A DNA stretch of 62,164 nucleotides from CAYRQF01 sp964615845 (GCA_964615845.1 CAZTRC010000001.1:1-62164); one strand, 5' to 3'. Numbered from the stretch's first letter, positions 24,484-33,776 are shown. Made by a program: numbers and translations. The notes: generated by a model not told the origin, from the letters alone.

Positions 24484-25821
24484 CTATGAGAGTTTCGTCT
24501 GGAAGTAGTCCGTGAGGTCGGCAATCTTGACCCTCTCCTGCGAACCATCATCGCGATGGCGGATAGTGACGGATGCATCTTCAAGCGTATCGAAATCGAT
24601 GACGAGGCAAAATGGCGTACCTATTTCATCCTGACGGCGATAACGCTTGCCGATGTTGCCGTTGTCATCCCAAACGACGCCCGGGAATTCTGCTTTGAGG
24701 TGTGCAAAAACTTCTTCGGCTTTTTGGACAAGTTCCGGCTTGTTCTTCAAGAGCGGCGAGACGCACATTTTGTATGGCGCGATTTTCGGATCAAATTTCA
24801 AATAAACGCGCATGTCTTCGCCCTCGCCTTCTTCACGATAAGCCGACACGAGCAAAGCGAGCATCGTGCGATCAAGACCAAATGAAGGCTCGATGACATG
24901 AGGCGTGAACACTTGCGAACCACTTTCGTCTTGGAAGCGGTATTCCAATTTTTCGCCCGAAGCCTCAGCGTGTTTGGACAAATCATAGTCGCCGCGATAC
25001 GCGAGACCGAAAAGCTCTTTTTGACCAAAAGGATAATCGAATTCGAAATCGATCGTGCGAGAAGAGTAGTGTGCGCGATCACCATCAGGAATCTCGACAT
25101 CATGAACTTTGTCCATGTCGAGTCCGATCTCCCCCATCCATTCGAATATCTCATCTTTCCAATATTCAAAATGCTTTTGCCATTCGTCCGGATGGACGAA
25201 GTATTCGATTTCCATCTGTTCGAGTTCACGTAAGCGGAAGATGAAATCACGCGGAGTTATTTCGTTTCGGAAAGCTTTGCCGATTTGAGCAATACCGAAA
25301 GGGATTTTCGGTTGCATCGAATCGACGACGTTCTTGAAGTTTACAAATATTCCCTGAGCCGTTTCAGGACGTAGATATGATGTGGCGCTAGAATCTTCGG
25401 CGGCGCCAACTTGTGTCGAGAGCATCATGTTGAATTGTCTAACTTCTCCGAATTCACCTTTGCACTCTGGACATTTGCCTTCTGGTGGAGGCACGGCGAG
25501 CTGATCGGCACGGAAACGCTTTTTGCATTTCTTGCACTCGACCAAGGGATCAGAAAAATGGTCGATGTGCCCTGTCGTCTGCCAAACCTTTTGGTTCATG
25601 AGTATAGCCGCATTCAAAAGATGCATGTCGCGACGGCCAGAGACAAATTTGCGCTTCCACGAGTCAACAACGTTATCCCGCAAGAGCGCTCCGAGCGGTC
25701 CGTAATCATATGTCCCAGCAAGCCCGCCATAAATTTCCGAGCCCTGGAACACAAATCCCCGGCGCTTGCAAAGCGACACGATTTTCTGCATCAAATCTTC
25801 TTCTTTATTCGACTTTGTCAT
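24484..25821 (-). CDS. glyS: Glycyl-tRNA synthetase, homodimeric class II
   Basis: 445 aa. Class II synthetase of the eukaryote/archaeon/Gram-positive dimer type. FVFQGSEIYGGLAGTYDYGPLG starts the catalytic domain. A zinc-like pair CKKCKKRF...GKCPECKGEF lies at ~100-130. Motif 2 is AFRNEITPRDFIFRLRELEQMEIE, motif 3 FGLDRTMLALL, and the anticodon-binding domain begins FDPKIAPYKMCVSPLL. Complete. Its start overlaps the stop of the upstream surface-protein gene by 17 bp. Confidence 0.95.
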   Translation of the reverse strand: MTKSNKEEDLMQKIVSLCKRRGFVFQGSEIYGGLAGTYDYGPLGALLRDNVVDSWKRKFVSGRRDMHLLNAAILMNQKVWQTTGHIDHFSDPLVECKKCKKRFRADQLAVPPPEGKCPECKGEFGEVRQFNMMLSTQVGAAEDSSATSYLRPETAQGIFVNFKNVVDSMQPKIPFGIAQIGKAFRNEITPRDFIFRLRELEQMEIEYFVHPDEWQKHFEYWKDEIFEWMGEIGLDMDKVHDVEIPDGDRAHYSSRTIDFEFDYPFGQKELFGLAYRGDYDLSKHAEASGEKLEYRFQDESGSQVFTPHVIEPSFGLDRTMLALLVSAYREEGEGEDMRVYLKFDPKIAPYKMCVSPLLKNKPELVQKAEEVFAHLKAEFPGVVWDDNGNIGKRYRRQDEIGTPFCLVIDFDTLEDASVTIRHRDDGSQERVKIADLTDYFQTKLS

Positions 25822-27706
25822 TCTGTGGATTATAGTTACTATCGCGATTAAGTCTAGTGTTGATCGGCTGGATATTTCGGGTTATGTCGATGCCTGTAAA
25901 CGAGTCTTTGCCAGTAAGCACTGCATCCAGGATAAGGTTTGGGATAGTACCGGACTGCGAACTTGAAGGATTTAGACGAACTTGGAAATTGACCTGTCTT
26001 GGTGAGGTAGAATTTCCAACACCAGAATCGACATTTCCAATATCCCAAATAATTTCACGGGTCGAAGGATTATATGTAACCGATTGCCCTGTCGGACTTA
26101 CCTTGTCTATCCAATCTACGTATAGAGGCAAGACTGTTCGGACTTTGGCACCACTCACTTTGTTTAGAGTATTGGCGACAGATAAAACAACGGTGTAAGT
26201 TGTCGGCTGGCCAGGCTTCGGTGGAATCGGGCCAGAATTTTGAAATGGTCCGGAATAATGAAGTGCGTGTCCGGTAATTTGCATACTGGTATTAAATTTA
26301 ATTTTTTTCTTAACAGCATTTTCAATATCAAGAAAATTATTTCCAAGCGATGGCTGACGTCCGCGGACAGAAACTTCAATATTTATTTCTGGATTCTTGA
26401 TTAAATTACCAGAGAGAGCGATGGGCTTGAATTCAAAATCAAGCTCATCCCGATCTCTCGGATCAACGCTACCTAACTCCGGTTTAGTCTCGCTATTCCA
26501 AATAATAGTTTGGTGTGTTGAGTCATAAAATCCTTCATCGGCTCGAACTGAGGCAACATCAAATGCGTTACCGGAGAATTTCGCCGTAATTTCAACATCG
26601 GTAATCTTGGTTTCGAGATTGTTGGCAAAACTGATTTTACCATCAGAGAAATCGCCAGCCTGAGCACTGGCCTCTGGGCCGGAACTGCCGTTGACCATGA
26701 ATTGCAAATCGAGGAATGGCTTTTCAATAGCCAGGATGTAATTTTGAGAATTAAATTGCGTACCGATTTCTTGTTCGTTTTCCGGATCAGCCGCACCGAC
26801 ATAGATGTTGAATGCGCGCTGTTCGCCAGACTCGGCAACGATAACGCCGTTTACGGTAATTTTCTTTTCCGCGCCGCTGTCGAGATCGCCGAGAGCCCAA
26901 ATATTATTTGAGAATGTCGGCTCTGGTGTCGCGCTTTTGAAATCAAAGCCCGGCGGATAATCGACGACGACCATCATGTCCGAGACCGCATCTTCAGTGT
27001 TGAGACTCGTCGTGATATCAAAACTAATATCTTGATTAGTGTTTGTAACTGACGGACCCTCGACCAAGAGATTGATTGGTGTACCAGAAATGTTGACCAC
27101 ATAAAGCTCAGGCTTCACAAAAATAGCGCTTGAGCCTTTGACTCGGTATTCGAGGGTCATGTTGATATCACGCGTCGTGCCTTGCTGACCAAACAGGACA
27201 AGGTTCACCATCTCTTCGACTTTACCTCCGGCCGGAACCGTACCCACGGTAAATCTATCACGCTGAATGTTCTCTCCCACGCCGGCACCTTTCTGATATT
27301 CGAGCAAGAGGTCGCTATACTCGAGGGCGACATTGTTTCTATTTATAATTTCAATCTTCAAAGGCAATTCTTCCCCACCGGAAATGAAAGCGTTGCCGAG
27401 GACATTGATTTCGATATTGTCAGCCGAGACAGTGTTCGATCCGCCGAAAAACATATATGCGCCAAAGCCCATAGCCACGACAAAAAAAATAATCGCGCCA
27501 AAAAAGAACTTCTTGAACATTGAATTGTCCAAAAGATTTTTGTGTCTTTTTGGAGGAGGTACGACGTCTTTCTTCCATTCAGTCGATGTAACGTGCTCGT
27601 CCGAGTAGAGGTCGCCGCGCACCTTCGGCTTGTTTTTGGACTTCGGACTATAGAGCTTGTCTTTGAGTTTTTCGATATGGCTTTTTTCGTGCTTTTTGGG
27701 AGGCAT
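25805..27706 (-). CDS. Large membrane-anchored surface protein with repeated Ig/DUF11-like domains
   Basis: 633 aa. A ~70-residue basic cytoplasmic tail is followed by one membrane helix (FKKFFFGAIIFFVVAMGFGA, ~68-87). The rest is extracellular, with beta-sandwich repeats: EINVLGNAFISGGEELPLKI, GTPINLLVEGPSVTNTNQDI, and a C-terminal DUF11-like unit (TYTVVLSVANTLNKVSGAKV; WDIGNVDSGVGNST). I associate this architecture with Parcubacteria, but its role is unknown. A structural or S-layer-associated function is likely. It sits between recO and glyS in one direction and overlaps glyS. Confidence 0.6.
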   Translation of the reverse strand: MPPKKHEKSHIEKLKDKLYSPKSKNKPKVRGDLYSDEHVTSTEWKKDVVPPPKRHKNLLDNSMFKKFFFGAIIFFVVAMGFGAYMFFGGSNTVSADNIEINVLGNAFISGGEELPLKIEIINRNNVALEYSDLLLEYQKGAGVGENIQRDRFTVGTVPAGGKVEEMVNLVLFGQQGTTRDINMTLEYRVKGSSAIFVKPELYVVNISGTPINLLVEGPSVTNTNQDISFDITTSLNTEDAVSDMMVVVDYPPGFDFKSATPEPTFSNNIWALGDLDSGAEKKITVNGVIVAESGEQRAFNIYVGAADPENEQEIGTQFNSQNYILAIEKPFLDLQFMVNGSSGPEASAQAGDFSDGKISFANNLETKITDVEITAKFSGNAFDVASVRADEGFYDSTHQTIIWNSETKPELGSVDPRDRDELDFEFKPIALSGNLIKNPEINIEVSVRGRQPSLGNNFLDIENAVKKKIKFNTSMQITGHALHYSGPFQNSGPIPPKPGQPTTYTVVLSVANTLNKVSGAKVRTVLPLYVDWIDKVSPTGQSVTYNPSTREIIWDIGNVDSGVGNSTSPRQVNFQVRLNPSSSQSGTIPNLILDAVLTGKDSFTGIDITRNIQPINTRLNRDSNYNPQNDKVE

Positions 27707-27730
27707 AAAATATATGATACCACACCCAAT

Positions 27731-28315
27731 CTACATGAGATGTGTCGCCCTCAAGGATTTGTTGAGTTCGGCGACGATTGACCGACGGACCGTAGAAATT
27801 TTCCCAATGCTTTCTTCGTTGAAGACGCTTCGCACGAGTTCCCTGTCGCCCTGATCTTCGCCCCAATAGCCGAGCGTGTGAAGAATCTTCATGGCAAGCA
27901 AGGCTTCGAGGCTTTCCATATCACTCTTTTTCGGATGAATGCGCGAGGAGAAAGTGTACGCGCCAACTAATTCTTCGAAAAGATTGGTGAGCGGCTCTTC
28001 ACGAGGCCCGAGCTTGGCCACAAGCTGCAAACTCCGGATACGCGCCGGGGCAGACAAACTTTTGACGGAGTTCAGGTCGTGAATTGGCCGAGCGGAAATT
28101 AGCCGCCAGATGATTTTGCCTTTTACCAGGCTCACATCGGCATAACGAAAATCCTGAACAGAGAAACGCACCTTTGACTCGGCTTTCCTGATACTGGTCG
28201 CTTTGGCCGAGACGATGCCGAAGTCTTTGGTAAATAATACGAACGTCTTATCCGCCTCACCGGAGCTCCGCGAGGAGAGGACAAACGCTTCGGTGTTGTA
28301 GATGGTGTGAGACAT
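27731..28315 (-). CDS. recO: DNA repair protein RecO
   Basis: 194 aa. The N-terminal OB domain is recognisable (YNTEAFVLSSRSSGEADKTF, LFTKDFGIVSAKATSIRKAE, LVKGKIIWRLISARPIHDL). The C-terminal zinc-finger helical domain is shortened (family ~240 aa) and lacks the Cys cluster, as in many CPR RecO proteins. It loads RecA with RecR in the RecFOR pathway. The ATG overlaps the ileS stop by one base (TAATG), indicating translational coupling. Confidence 0.8.
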   Translation of the reverse strand: MSHTIYNTEAFVLSSRSSGEADKTFVLFTKDFGIVSAKATSIRKAESKVRFSVQDFRYADVSLVKGKIIWRLISARPIHDLNSVKSLSAPARIRSLQLVAKLGPREEPLTNLFEELVGAYTFSSRIHPKKSDMESLEALLAMKILHTLGYWGEDQGDRELVRSVFNEESIGKISTVRRSIVAELNKSLRATHLM

Positions 28316-31300
28316 TATTTCTCAATCTTAATTTCCTCTCCCCCGAATTTTATTTCCTTTATTCCTGCGACTTTTTTGAGTTCGTCTTCGAAGCCAGTGA
28401 TGATTTCTTTTGAAGATTCTGGAACGATGAGATTTACCATATCGCTCGGCGACAAGTCGGCATCTTTACGGAGCCCCTGAACACCGCGCAGGAATTCTCG
28501 GAAATCGCCTTCACGTCTTAGTTCTGGAGTGATACTAGTATCAAACGAAGCTTCGCTTCCCTCTCTCACATCTTTGACGTTCAATTCTTCTTTGATGATT
28601 TCCTCATACTTTTCCAAGACATTCGGCACGAAGAAGGTCGCAAGCGGTTGCTTGAGCGGAATATTTAATTGCTTCCGGAGCATGTTTCCAGTGGTGCATT
28701 GATTACGAACGGTTTCCATTTCATTTAATACGTCTTCATTTGGCCTTTTAGATTCCGGCCAAGATGCGAGGTGCACGCTCTCGGCATCGCCTTCAATCTT
28801 TAGTTTCTGCCAAATATCTTCCGCAGCGAACGGCGCAAACGGAGCAAGCAGCCTGGCTACGTCGATTAGCACGTTGTATAGGGTCGCTTTCGCATCAGCA
28901 TCGCCGTCTTTTAATCTATCTCGCGATCTACGCAAGTACCAAGTCGAAAGATCGTCAATGAAGTCACGAAGCGCGCGAACTGGTTCAAGAAGTTTGTAGT
29001 TATCTAGATTTTCCGTCATGGAATTCGTCAGTTCTTTGAGTCGTTCAAGAATCCACACGTCGAGTACATTTTCCGACTTACGACTTACGACTTCCAACTT
29101 ACGGTCTCTGTAAAGTTCGTAAAATGCCAACACATTGTAGAGCAAATTAAATACCTTGCCTCTGAGCTCCGCCACCGTCTTCTCGTCAAAATTCTTTGAG
29201 TCACCTGGCTGATTGACCGAATACATCCAGAGGCGGAGTGTATCGACGCCATATTTATCCATCATCTCCCACGGATTTACGATATTGCCTATCGACTTCG
29301 ACATCTTCTTGCCTTTCGAGTCCAAGATGTGACCAAGACAAATACAGTTTTTATAGGCCTTGCCCTTGCCCATGAGAATTCCCACAGCGTGAAGCGTATA
29401 AAACCACCCGCGAGTCTGATCAACGGCTTCAGAAATGAAATCCGCCGGATAGCCAGGGCCATCGACGTAATCTTTATTTTCAAATGGATAGTGATGCTGG
29501 GCAAACGGCATGGCGCCGGAATCGAACCAGACGTCTAAAACTTCTTTCACGCGACGAAAAACTTTCCCATCTTTTTCGAGAATTACATCGTCGATGAATG
29601 GGCGATGAAGATCGAGCTCTCTATTCGTCTTTGCATCGACGTAAACAGGTATGGCTTCCCCATTATCTATCCCGTGAAAAACTTTAATCGCCTCCTTGTT
29701 TGAAAGGCCTCTCAGAATTTTAAGCGCCATTTCATTCGTACCTTGGTGAGAAAAACACAGAATTGTTTTACCTTTATATTTGACCAATACGTCGTTTAAA
29801 AAATCTTTCACGCGAACTTCCAAATCAGCCCAAGCTTCACCAGTATCGCCTCTTTTTGTGATAAATCTTTCTTCTGTCTCAAGATTCTTATATGCATCGC
29901 GTGCCGCCTTAATCTCTGGGTCATGCTGAGTTTTACCTTCCCAGGTACCACTCGTTATTTCCGAAAGTCTCTCGTCAATAATTATGTCGTGTTTATATTT
30001 TTCTAAATACGGCTTCGCCGTTTGCCTGGCTCTAATTATTGGAGACACAAAAACAATATCGATATGCTTATCACCAATTTTTTCCGCAGTGCTATTTGCC
30101 TGACTTCGACCAAGTTCCGTCAAAGGATATTTTTCGTGATCACTTGAAGATATTCCCAAGACGTTGTTTTCTGCCTCGCCATGCCGGACAAAAATAATTT
30201 CGGTGATCTGGTCATTAGTATATTTCTTCAGTGTTTCAATCGAATCCACCACAAGCTTCTCGCCATCATCCGCCACCCACACCGGCATCGGCGTGCCCCA
30301 GTAACGCTCGCGCGAAATCGCCCAGTCTTTGATGTCTTTCAGCCATTCACCAAATCTGCCATCACGAATGTGGCTTGGTTCCCAATTAATGCTTTGATTT
30401 TCTTTCACAAGCTCATCTCGAAGTTCTGTCATGCGGATATACCAAGAATCCCGTGCGTAATATATGAGCGGGGTTTTACATCGCCAACAATGCGGATATG
30501 TATGTTCGTAATTCTTCTTGTCGAAAAAGAGTCCTCTCTCTGTCAGGTCTTTGATCACATCCACAGCGAGAGTTGGTTTGCCGTTTTCATCTTTCTCCAT
30601 CGCAAATCGTCCAGAGAAAAACCCAGTGTCAGGGAGGAATTTGCCATCCACACCAACGACATGTTCTTTCGGGAGGCCAACCTTTGTCCCAAGCTCGAAG
30701 TCATCCTGGCCATACATTGGCGCGATGTGTACGATTCCGGTGCCGTCTTCTGTCGTAACGAAATCCGCTACATAAACTTTGTGAGATTTATCGTTCGGTG
30801 TGATGAAGTTATAGAGAGGTTCGTATGAAAGGCCGACGAGATCAGAGCCTTTTACTTCTCCGACAATCTCAAAACCTTCTTTCAAAACTTCAATCCGGCT
30901 TTTGGCCACAATCAAAATCTCTTCACCGACTTTGGCTTTCACATATTCAATATCTTTCCCAACAGCAAGCGCGACATTGCCTGGCAAAGTCCACGGCGTT
31001 GTGGTCCATGCAAGCAAATACGTATTGGAGGCGGGCAAGAAATTTTGGGCGTCTGGTTCCGGCCCCCCAGGCCGACCCGAGGACCCCAAAATTTCTTGCC
31101 CGCCGGAAATCTTAAACTTTACAAAAATCGAAAGGTCTTTCACATCCTCATATCCTTGTGCGAGTTCGTGCGACGCGAGAGGTGTGCCACAACGCGAACA
31201 CCATGGCACGATTCGATAATCCTTATACAGAAGTCCGCGATCGTTTACTTTTGAAAAAACATTCCAAAGTGATTCGATGTACGGAGTATTGAATGTGAAA

Positions 31301-31746
31301 TATGCATTTTTCTTGTCCACCCAATAACCGATTCGGTCAGTGAAATCTTCCCAATCCTTGATGAATTCGAAAACGGATTCTTTGCACTCACGATTGAATT
31401 TCTCGATGCCGTAGCTTTCGATATCTTTCTTCGACGTCAGCCCGAGTTTCTTCTCAATCTGGAGTTCTACAGGAAGCCCGTGCGTATCCCATCCTCCTTG
31501 GCGGGCGACGTGAAAGCCTTGCATCGTCTTGTAACGCGGGATGACGTCCTTGAAAGCGCGAGCTTCGAGATGGTGAAGCGCAGGTTTGGCATTGGCCGTC
31601 GGCGGACCTTCGAAAAAGACGAATTCGCCATTTGGGGCCTCCTTTGCAAGAGTTTTTTCAAAAATTTTATTGTCCTCCCAGAACTTCAGAATTTCTTCTT
31701 CTTTTCGAGCGGAGTCAGACTTAGCCAGATTTTCCTTTTCCATCAT
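28315..31746 (-). CDS. ileS: Isoleucyl-tRNA synthetase with inserted histidine phosphatase domain
   Basis: 1143 aa, class I. The N-terminal signature reads ANAKPALHHLEARAFKD (HIGH replaced by HHLE), WTTTPWTLPGN marks the editing domain entry, KGKKMSKSIGNIV near 813-817 is the KMSKS loop, and DVLDVWFDSGAMPF is the class motif. Between PVWVADDGEKLVVDSI and LDLHRPFIDDVIL lies an extra ~200 residues that form a histidine phosphatase: FVRHGEAENN (RHGE 521-524), VSPIIRARQTAKPYL, DERLSEITSGTWEGK, LCFSHQGTNEM (His 667). All its catalytic residues are present. A 75-bp palindrome (residues 215-239) and a 7-bp tandem repeat (residues ~881-891) also sit within the gene. Confidence 0.95.
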   Translation of the reverse strand: MMEKENLAKSDSARKEEEILKFWEDNKIFEKTLAKEAPNGEFVFFEGPPTANAKPALHHLEARAFKDVIPRYKTMQGFHVARQGGWDTHGLPVELQIEKKLGLTSKKDIESYGIEKFNRECKESVFEFIKDWEDFTDRIGYWVDKKNAYFTFNTPYIESLWNVFSKVNDRGLLYKDYRIVPWCSRCGTPLASHELAQGYEDVKDLSIFVKFKISGGQEILGSSGRPGGPEPDAQNFLPASNTYLLAWTTTPWTLPGNVALAVGKDIEYVKAKVGEEILIVAKSRIEVLKEGFEIVGEVKGSDLVGLSYEPLYNFITPNDKSHKVYVADFVTTEDGTGIVHIAPMYGQDDFELGTKVGLPKEHVVGVDGKFLPDTGFFSGRFAMEKDENGKPTLAVDVIKDLTERGLFFDKKNYEHTYPHCWRCKTPLIYYARDSWYIRMTELRDELVKENQSINWEPSHIRDGRFGEWLKDIKDWAISRERYWGTPMPVWVADDGEKLVVDSIETLKKYTNDQITEIIFVRHGEAENNVLGISSSDHEKYPLTELGRSQANSTAEKIGDKHIDIVFVSPIIRARQTAKPYLEKYKHDIIIDERLSEITSGTWEGKTQHDPEIKAARDAYKNLETEERFITKRGDTGEAWADLEVRVKDFLNDVLVKYKGKTILCFSHQGTNEMALKILRGLSNKEAIKVFHGIDNGEAIPVYVDAKTNRELDLHRPFIDDVILEKDGKVFRRVKEVLDVWFDSGAMPFAQHHYPFENKDYVDGPGYPADFISEAVDQTRGWFYTLHAVGILMGKGKAYKNCICLGHILDSKGKKMSKSIGNIVNPWEMMDKYGVDTLRLWMYSVNQPGDSKNFDEKTVAELRGKVFNLLYNVLAFYELYRDRKLEVVSRKSENVLDVWILERLKELTNSMTENLDNYKLLEPVRALRDFIDDLSTWYLRRSRDRLKDGDADAKATLYNVLIDVARLLAPFAPFAAEDIWQKLKIEGDAESVHLASWPESKRPNEDVLNEMETVRNQCTTGNMLRKQLNIPLKQPLATFFVPNVLEKYEEIIKEELNVKDVREGSEASFDTSITPELRREGDFREFLRGVQGLRKDADLSPSDMVNLIVPESSKEIITGFEDELKKVAGIKEIKFGGEEIKIEK
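29074..29104. repeat. 7-bp tandem repeat inside ileS
   Basis: Four units CGACTTA, CGACTTA, CGACTTC, CAACTTA in succession, encoding part of RKLEVVSRKSENV between the catalytic and anticodon-binding regions. It looks like an AT-rich filler that expanded within the coding sequence without breaking the frame. Confidence 0.7.
31030..31104. repeat. 75-bp palindromic element inserted in frame in ileS
   Basis: Arms 31030-31049 and 31085-31104 are perfectly complementary over 20 bp (GGCGGGCAAGAAATTTTGGG). The 35-bp loop contains ACCCGAGGAC, matching the core of hairpins A and C. It encodes a Gly/Pro-rich insert (around GQEILGSSGRPGGPEPDA) just before the conserved LLAWTTTPWTLPGN block, in a surface region of the editing-domain entry. 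Confidence 0.8.
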
Positions 31747-31780
31747 TAGAATTTACCACAGAAACCGCCTTTGAAAAAGT

Positions 31781-31809
31781 TTGTAAAATGCAAAGTTTTG
31801 GGTTATAAA
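31781..31809 (+). promoter_or_regulatory. Promoter of the 73-aa gene
   Basis: TTGTAA (31781-31786), 17-bp spacer, TATAAA (31804-31809). Predicted transcription start near 31816, 13 nt before the ATG at 31829. Confidence 0.6.
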
Positions 31810-31828
31810 GTATCCAGACATCAGCGCC

Positions 31829-32050
31829 ATGAATTTATTGCGGACCATCCAAAAGATACTGGTTCGTCGTAAAATTCGGCGAATCATTGAAGATCACTTG
31901 TCTGGCAAGAAGTTTAAGCGCTTCAGCCAGAAGCGACGACACGTTCGCAGAAACCTCTCGCTTTTCTGCTACAGTTTCCTGAAACAATCTGGGACTAGGG
32001 TGGCCAAGAAAGAGGTGAGATACGTAGCACGTCAAATGCTCCAAGCATGA
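31829..32050 (+). CDS. Small basic protein of unknown function
   Basis: 73 aa, strongly basic (RKIRRIIEDHLSGKKFKRF, KRRHVRRNLSLF) and predicted helical, with no membrane segment or known motif. A well-spaced promoter upstream and a terminator right at the stop support it over the antisense frame. It is a lone gene divergent from ileS and convergent with argS. Nucleic-acid binding is possible from charge alone. Confidence 0.5.
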   Translation: MNLLRTIQKILVRRKIRRIIEDHLSGKKFKRFSQKRRHVRRNLSLFCYSFLKQSGTRVAKKEVRYVARQMLQA

Positions 32051-32073
32051 AGGCCGATCACATGATCGGCCTT
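32050..32073. terminator. Bidirectional terminator between 31829-32050 and argS
   Basis: AAGGCCGATCA-CA-TGATCGGCCTT, an 11-bp perfect stem followed by TGTCG on the plus side. The weak T tract lowers confidence. It lies between convergent stops. Confidence 0.65.
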
Positions 32074-32081
32074 TGTCGCAC

Positions 32082-33776
32082 CTACATCCTCTCCGGAGAT
32101 TTGATACCGAGGAGATAAAGGCCGTTTTGGATTGTTTGTCCGACGGCGCGAGCGAGAGCTACGTTGTAAGAAGCGTTGACGTTTTCGCTGTCGATGATTT
32201 TCGTATTGCCGTACCAGGAGTTGAAAGCGCGTGCGAGTTCCAAGAGGTACCCCGCGATGTAATGCGGCGACCATTCTTCGATCGAATGCTCCACGACAGA
32301 TGGAAATCTGTACAAAAGTTTTTCGACGTCGGAAATATTTCTATTTTTTTCTTTCGAGGCACCCTCACCCATCCCCGCGGCGACGGCTTTCTCGAGAACG
32401 GAATTAATGCGCGCGTTGGTGTATTGGAGGTATGGCCCAGAATCACCTTCAAAGGATAGCGATATTTCTGGATCAAAGTCTATGTCTCTCCCCGCCATGG
32501 TTTTGAGAATTGTGAATTTAAGAGCAGCGATAGCGACGGCGTCGATGTTCTCGGCATTGCCTCCGTCTTTCATCTTGCTCGCGACTTCTTCACATACGGC
32601 GTCGAGAATGTCGGAGGCTATCGGCACACCACCAAGACGGCTAGACATTTTTTTGCCTTTGAACGACATGCGGCCATGAGTCTTGTGGACGGTTTTCTCA
32701 CTCCAAGCCTTGTGAAGCCTGGCAGCCGCAGCCAAAACAACTTTGTAATATTCGGCTTGGTTTCGGTCAGTCACAACAATCGAAACATCTGGTGCAAATT
32801 TTTCAAACTTGAGAGAGAGGAGTCCAATGTCTTTGGCTTCGTATGTCGGATAGCCTTCTTTGTTGATGAAGACGCGGGTATGGAGGCCATCCTTTTCGCC
32901 TTCATAAATGATAGCTTCGTCTGAAGTCTTGAAAACTTTGGAGAGGTTCTCCCTCACCAATTTCTCGCCGATTTTCCCGGCCTCGGATTCGTAAATGAAA
33001 TCGTGAAATTCTGAACCAAGCCTCTTGGTGATGTCTAGGAAATAGTCGAGAGTGATTTTCCTGCCCTTCAAGTACGTGTCGTATTCGATGCCATCGGTAT
33101 TTTCATAAATTATTTCAGTGATTTTCCGTACCTGCTTTTGGACTTCTTCGTCGGCATCGTAGAGCTTCGTGCCTTCGACGTAGCAATCGCCAAGAAAAGC
33201 GAGCTTTGCGGATTCGTCCGGCAGAGCTTCGAGTTCGGTGACGCCATGTTTCAAGAGAGCAAAAACTGCTTTGCCAATGCCGAGTGACACGTCAGACGGA
33301 TACGAAATCTTGATCACCTGCGCGCCAGAAAATTCGGCGAGACGCGCAATCGATTCGCCGATGGTGTTGTTCATGACGTGTCCGACATGGAATGGCTTGA
33401 AGAGATTTGGGCTCGAATGTTCGACGAGAATCTTTTTGCCGTCGTGAAGATTATTTTTGCCAAAGTTTTCGCCCTGTTCGATAATTTTACTCGTTGCTTC
33501 TTCAAAAAAACTATTCGTGAGATAAAAATTGATGAAGCCGGGACCCGCGACTTCAATTCGTGAGACCAATTTATCCGAAGCGATGTTTTTGGTAATTTCT
33601 TCTGCCAGCGTTTTCGGATTCGTATTCATCTTCTTCGCGAGCGTCATGGCGACGTTGGTCGAGAAATCTCCATGCGAAAATTCCGTCGGATGATCGAGTC
33701 CGAATTCCTGGACCGACAAACCCATTTTCTCCAGGGCTTCGGTTATGAGCTTTGTGATGTATTCAGAAATAGGCAT
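32082..33776 (-). CDS. argS: Arginyl-tRNA synthetase
   Basis: 564 aa, class I. The N-terminal additional domain contains EFSHGDFSTNVAMTLAKKMN, and EHSSPNLFKPFHVGHVMNNT carries the HIGH signature as HVGH. The KMSK position reads KGKKMSSRLGGVP, and the C-terminal DALR-type anticodon domain has YLLELARAFNSWY and LLGIKSPERM at the end. Complete. The gene starts 1 bp after the msrA stop. Confidence 0.96.
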   Translation of the reverse strand: MPISEYITKLITEALEKMGLSVQEFGLDHPTEFSHGDFSTNVAMTLAKKMNTNPKTLAEEITKNIASDKLVSRIEVAGPGFINFYLTNSFFEEATSKIIEQGENFGKNNLHDGKKILVEHSSPNLFKPFHVGHVMNNTIGESIARLAEFSGAQVIKISYPSDVSLGIGKAVFALLKHGVTELEALPDESAKLAFLGDCYVEGTKLYDADEEVQKQVRKITEIIYENTDGIEYDTYLKGRKITLDYFLDITKRLGSEFHDFIYESEAGKIGEKLVRENLSKVFKTSDEAIIYEGEKDGLHTRVFINKEGYPTYEAKDIGLLSLKFEKFAPDVSIVVTDRNQAEYYKVVLAAAARLHKAWSEKTVHKTHGRMSFKGKKMSSRLGGVPIASDILDAVCEEVASKMKDGGNAENIDAVAIAALKFTILKTMAGRDIDFDPEISLSFEGDSGPYLQYTNARINSVLEKAVAAGMGEGASKEKNRNISDVEKLLYRFPSVVEHSIEEWSPHYIAGYLLELARAFNSWYGNTKIIDSENVNASYNVALARAVGQTIQNGLYLLGIKSPERM

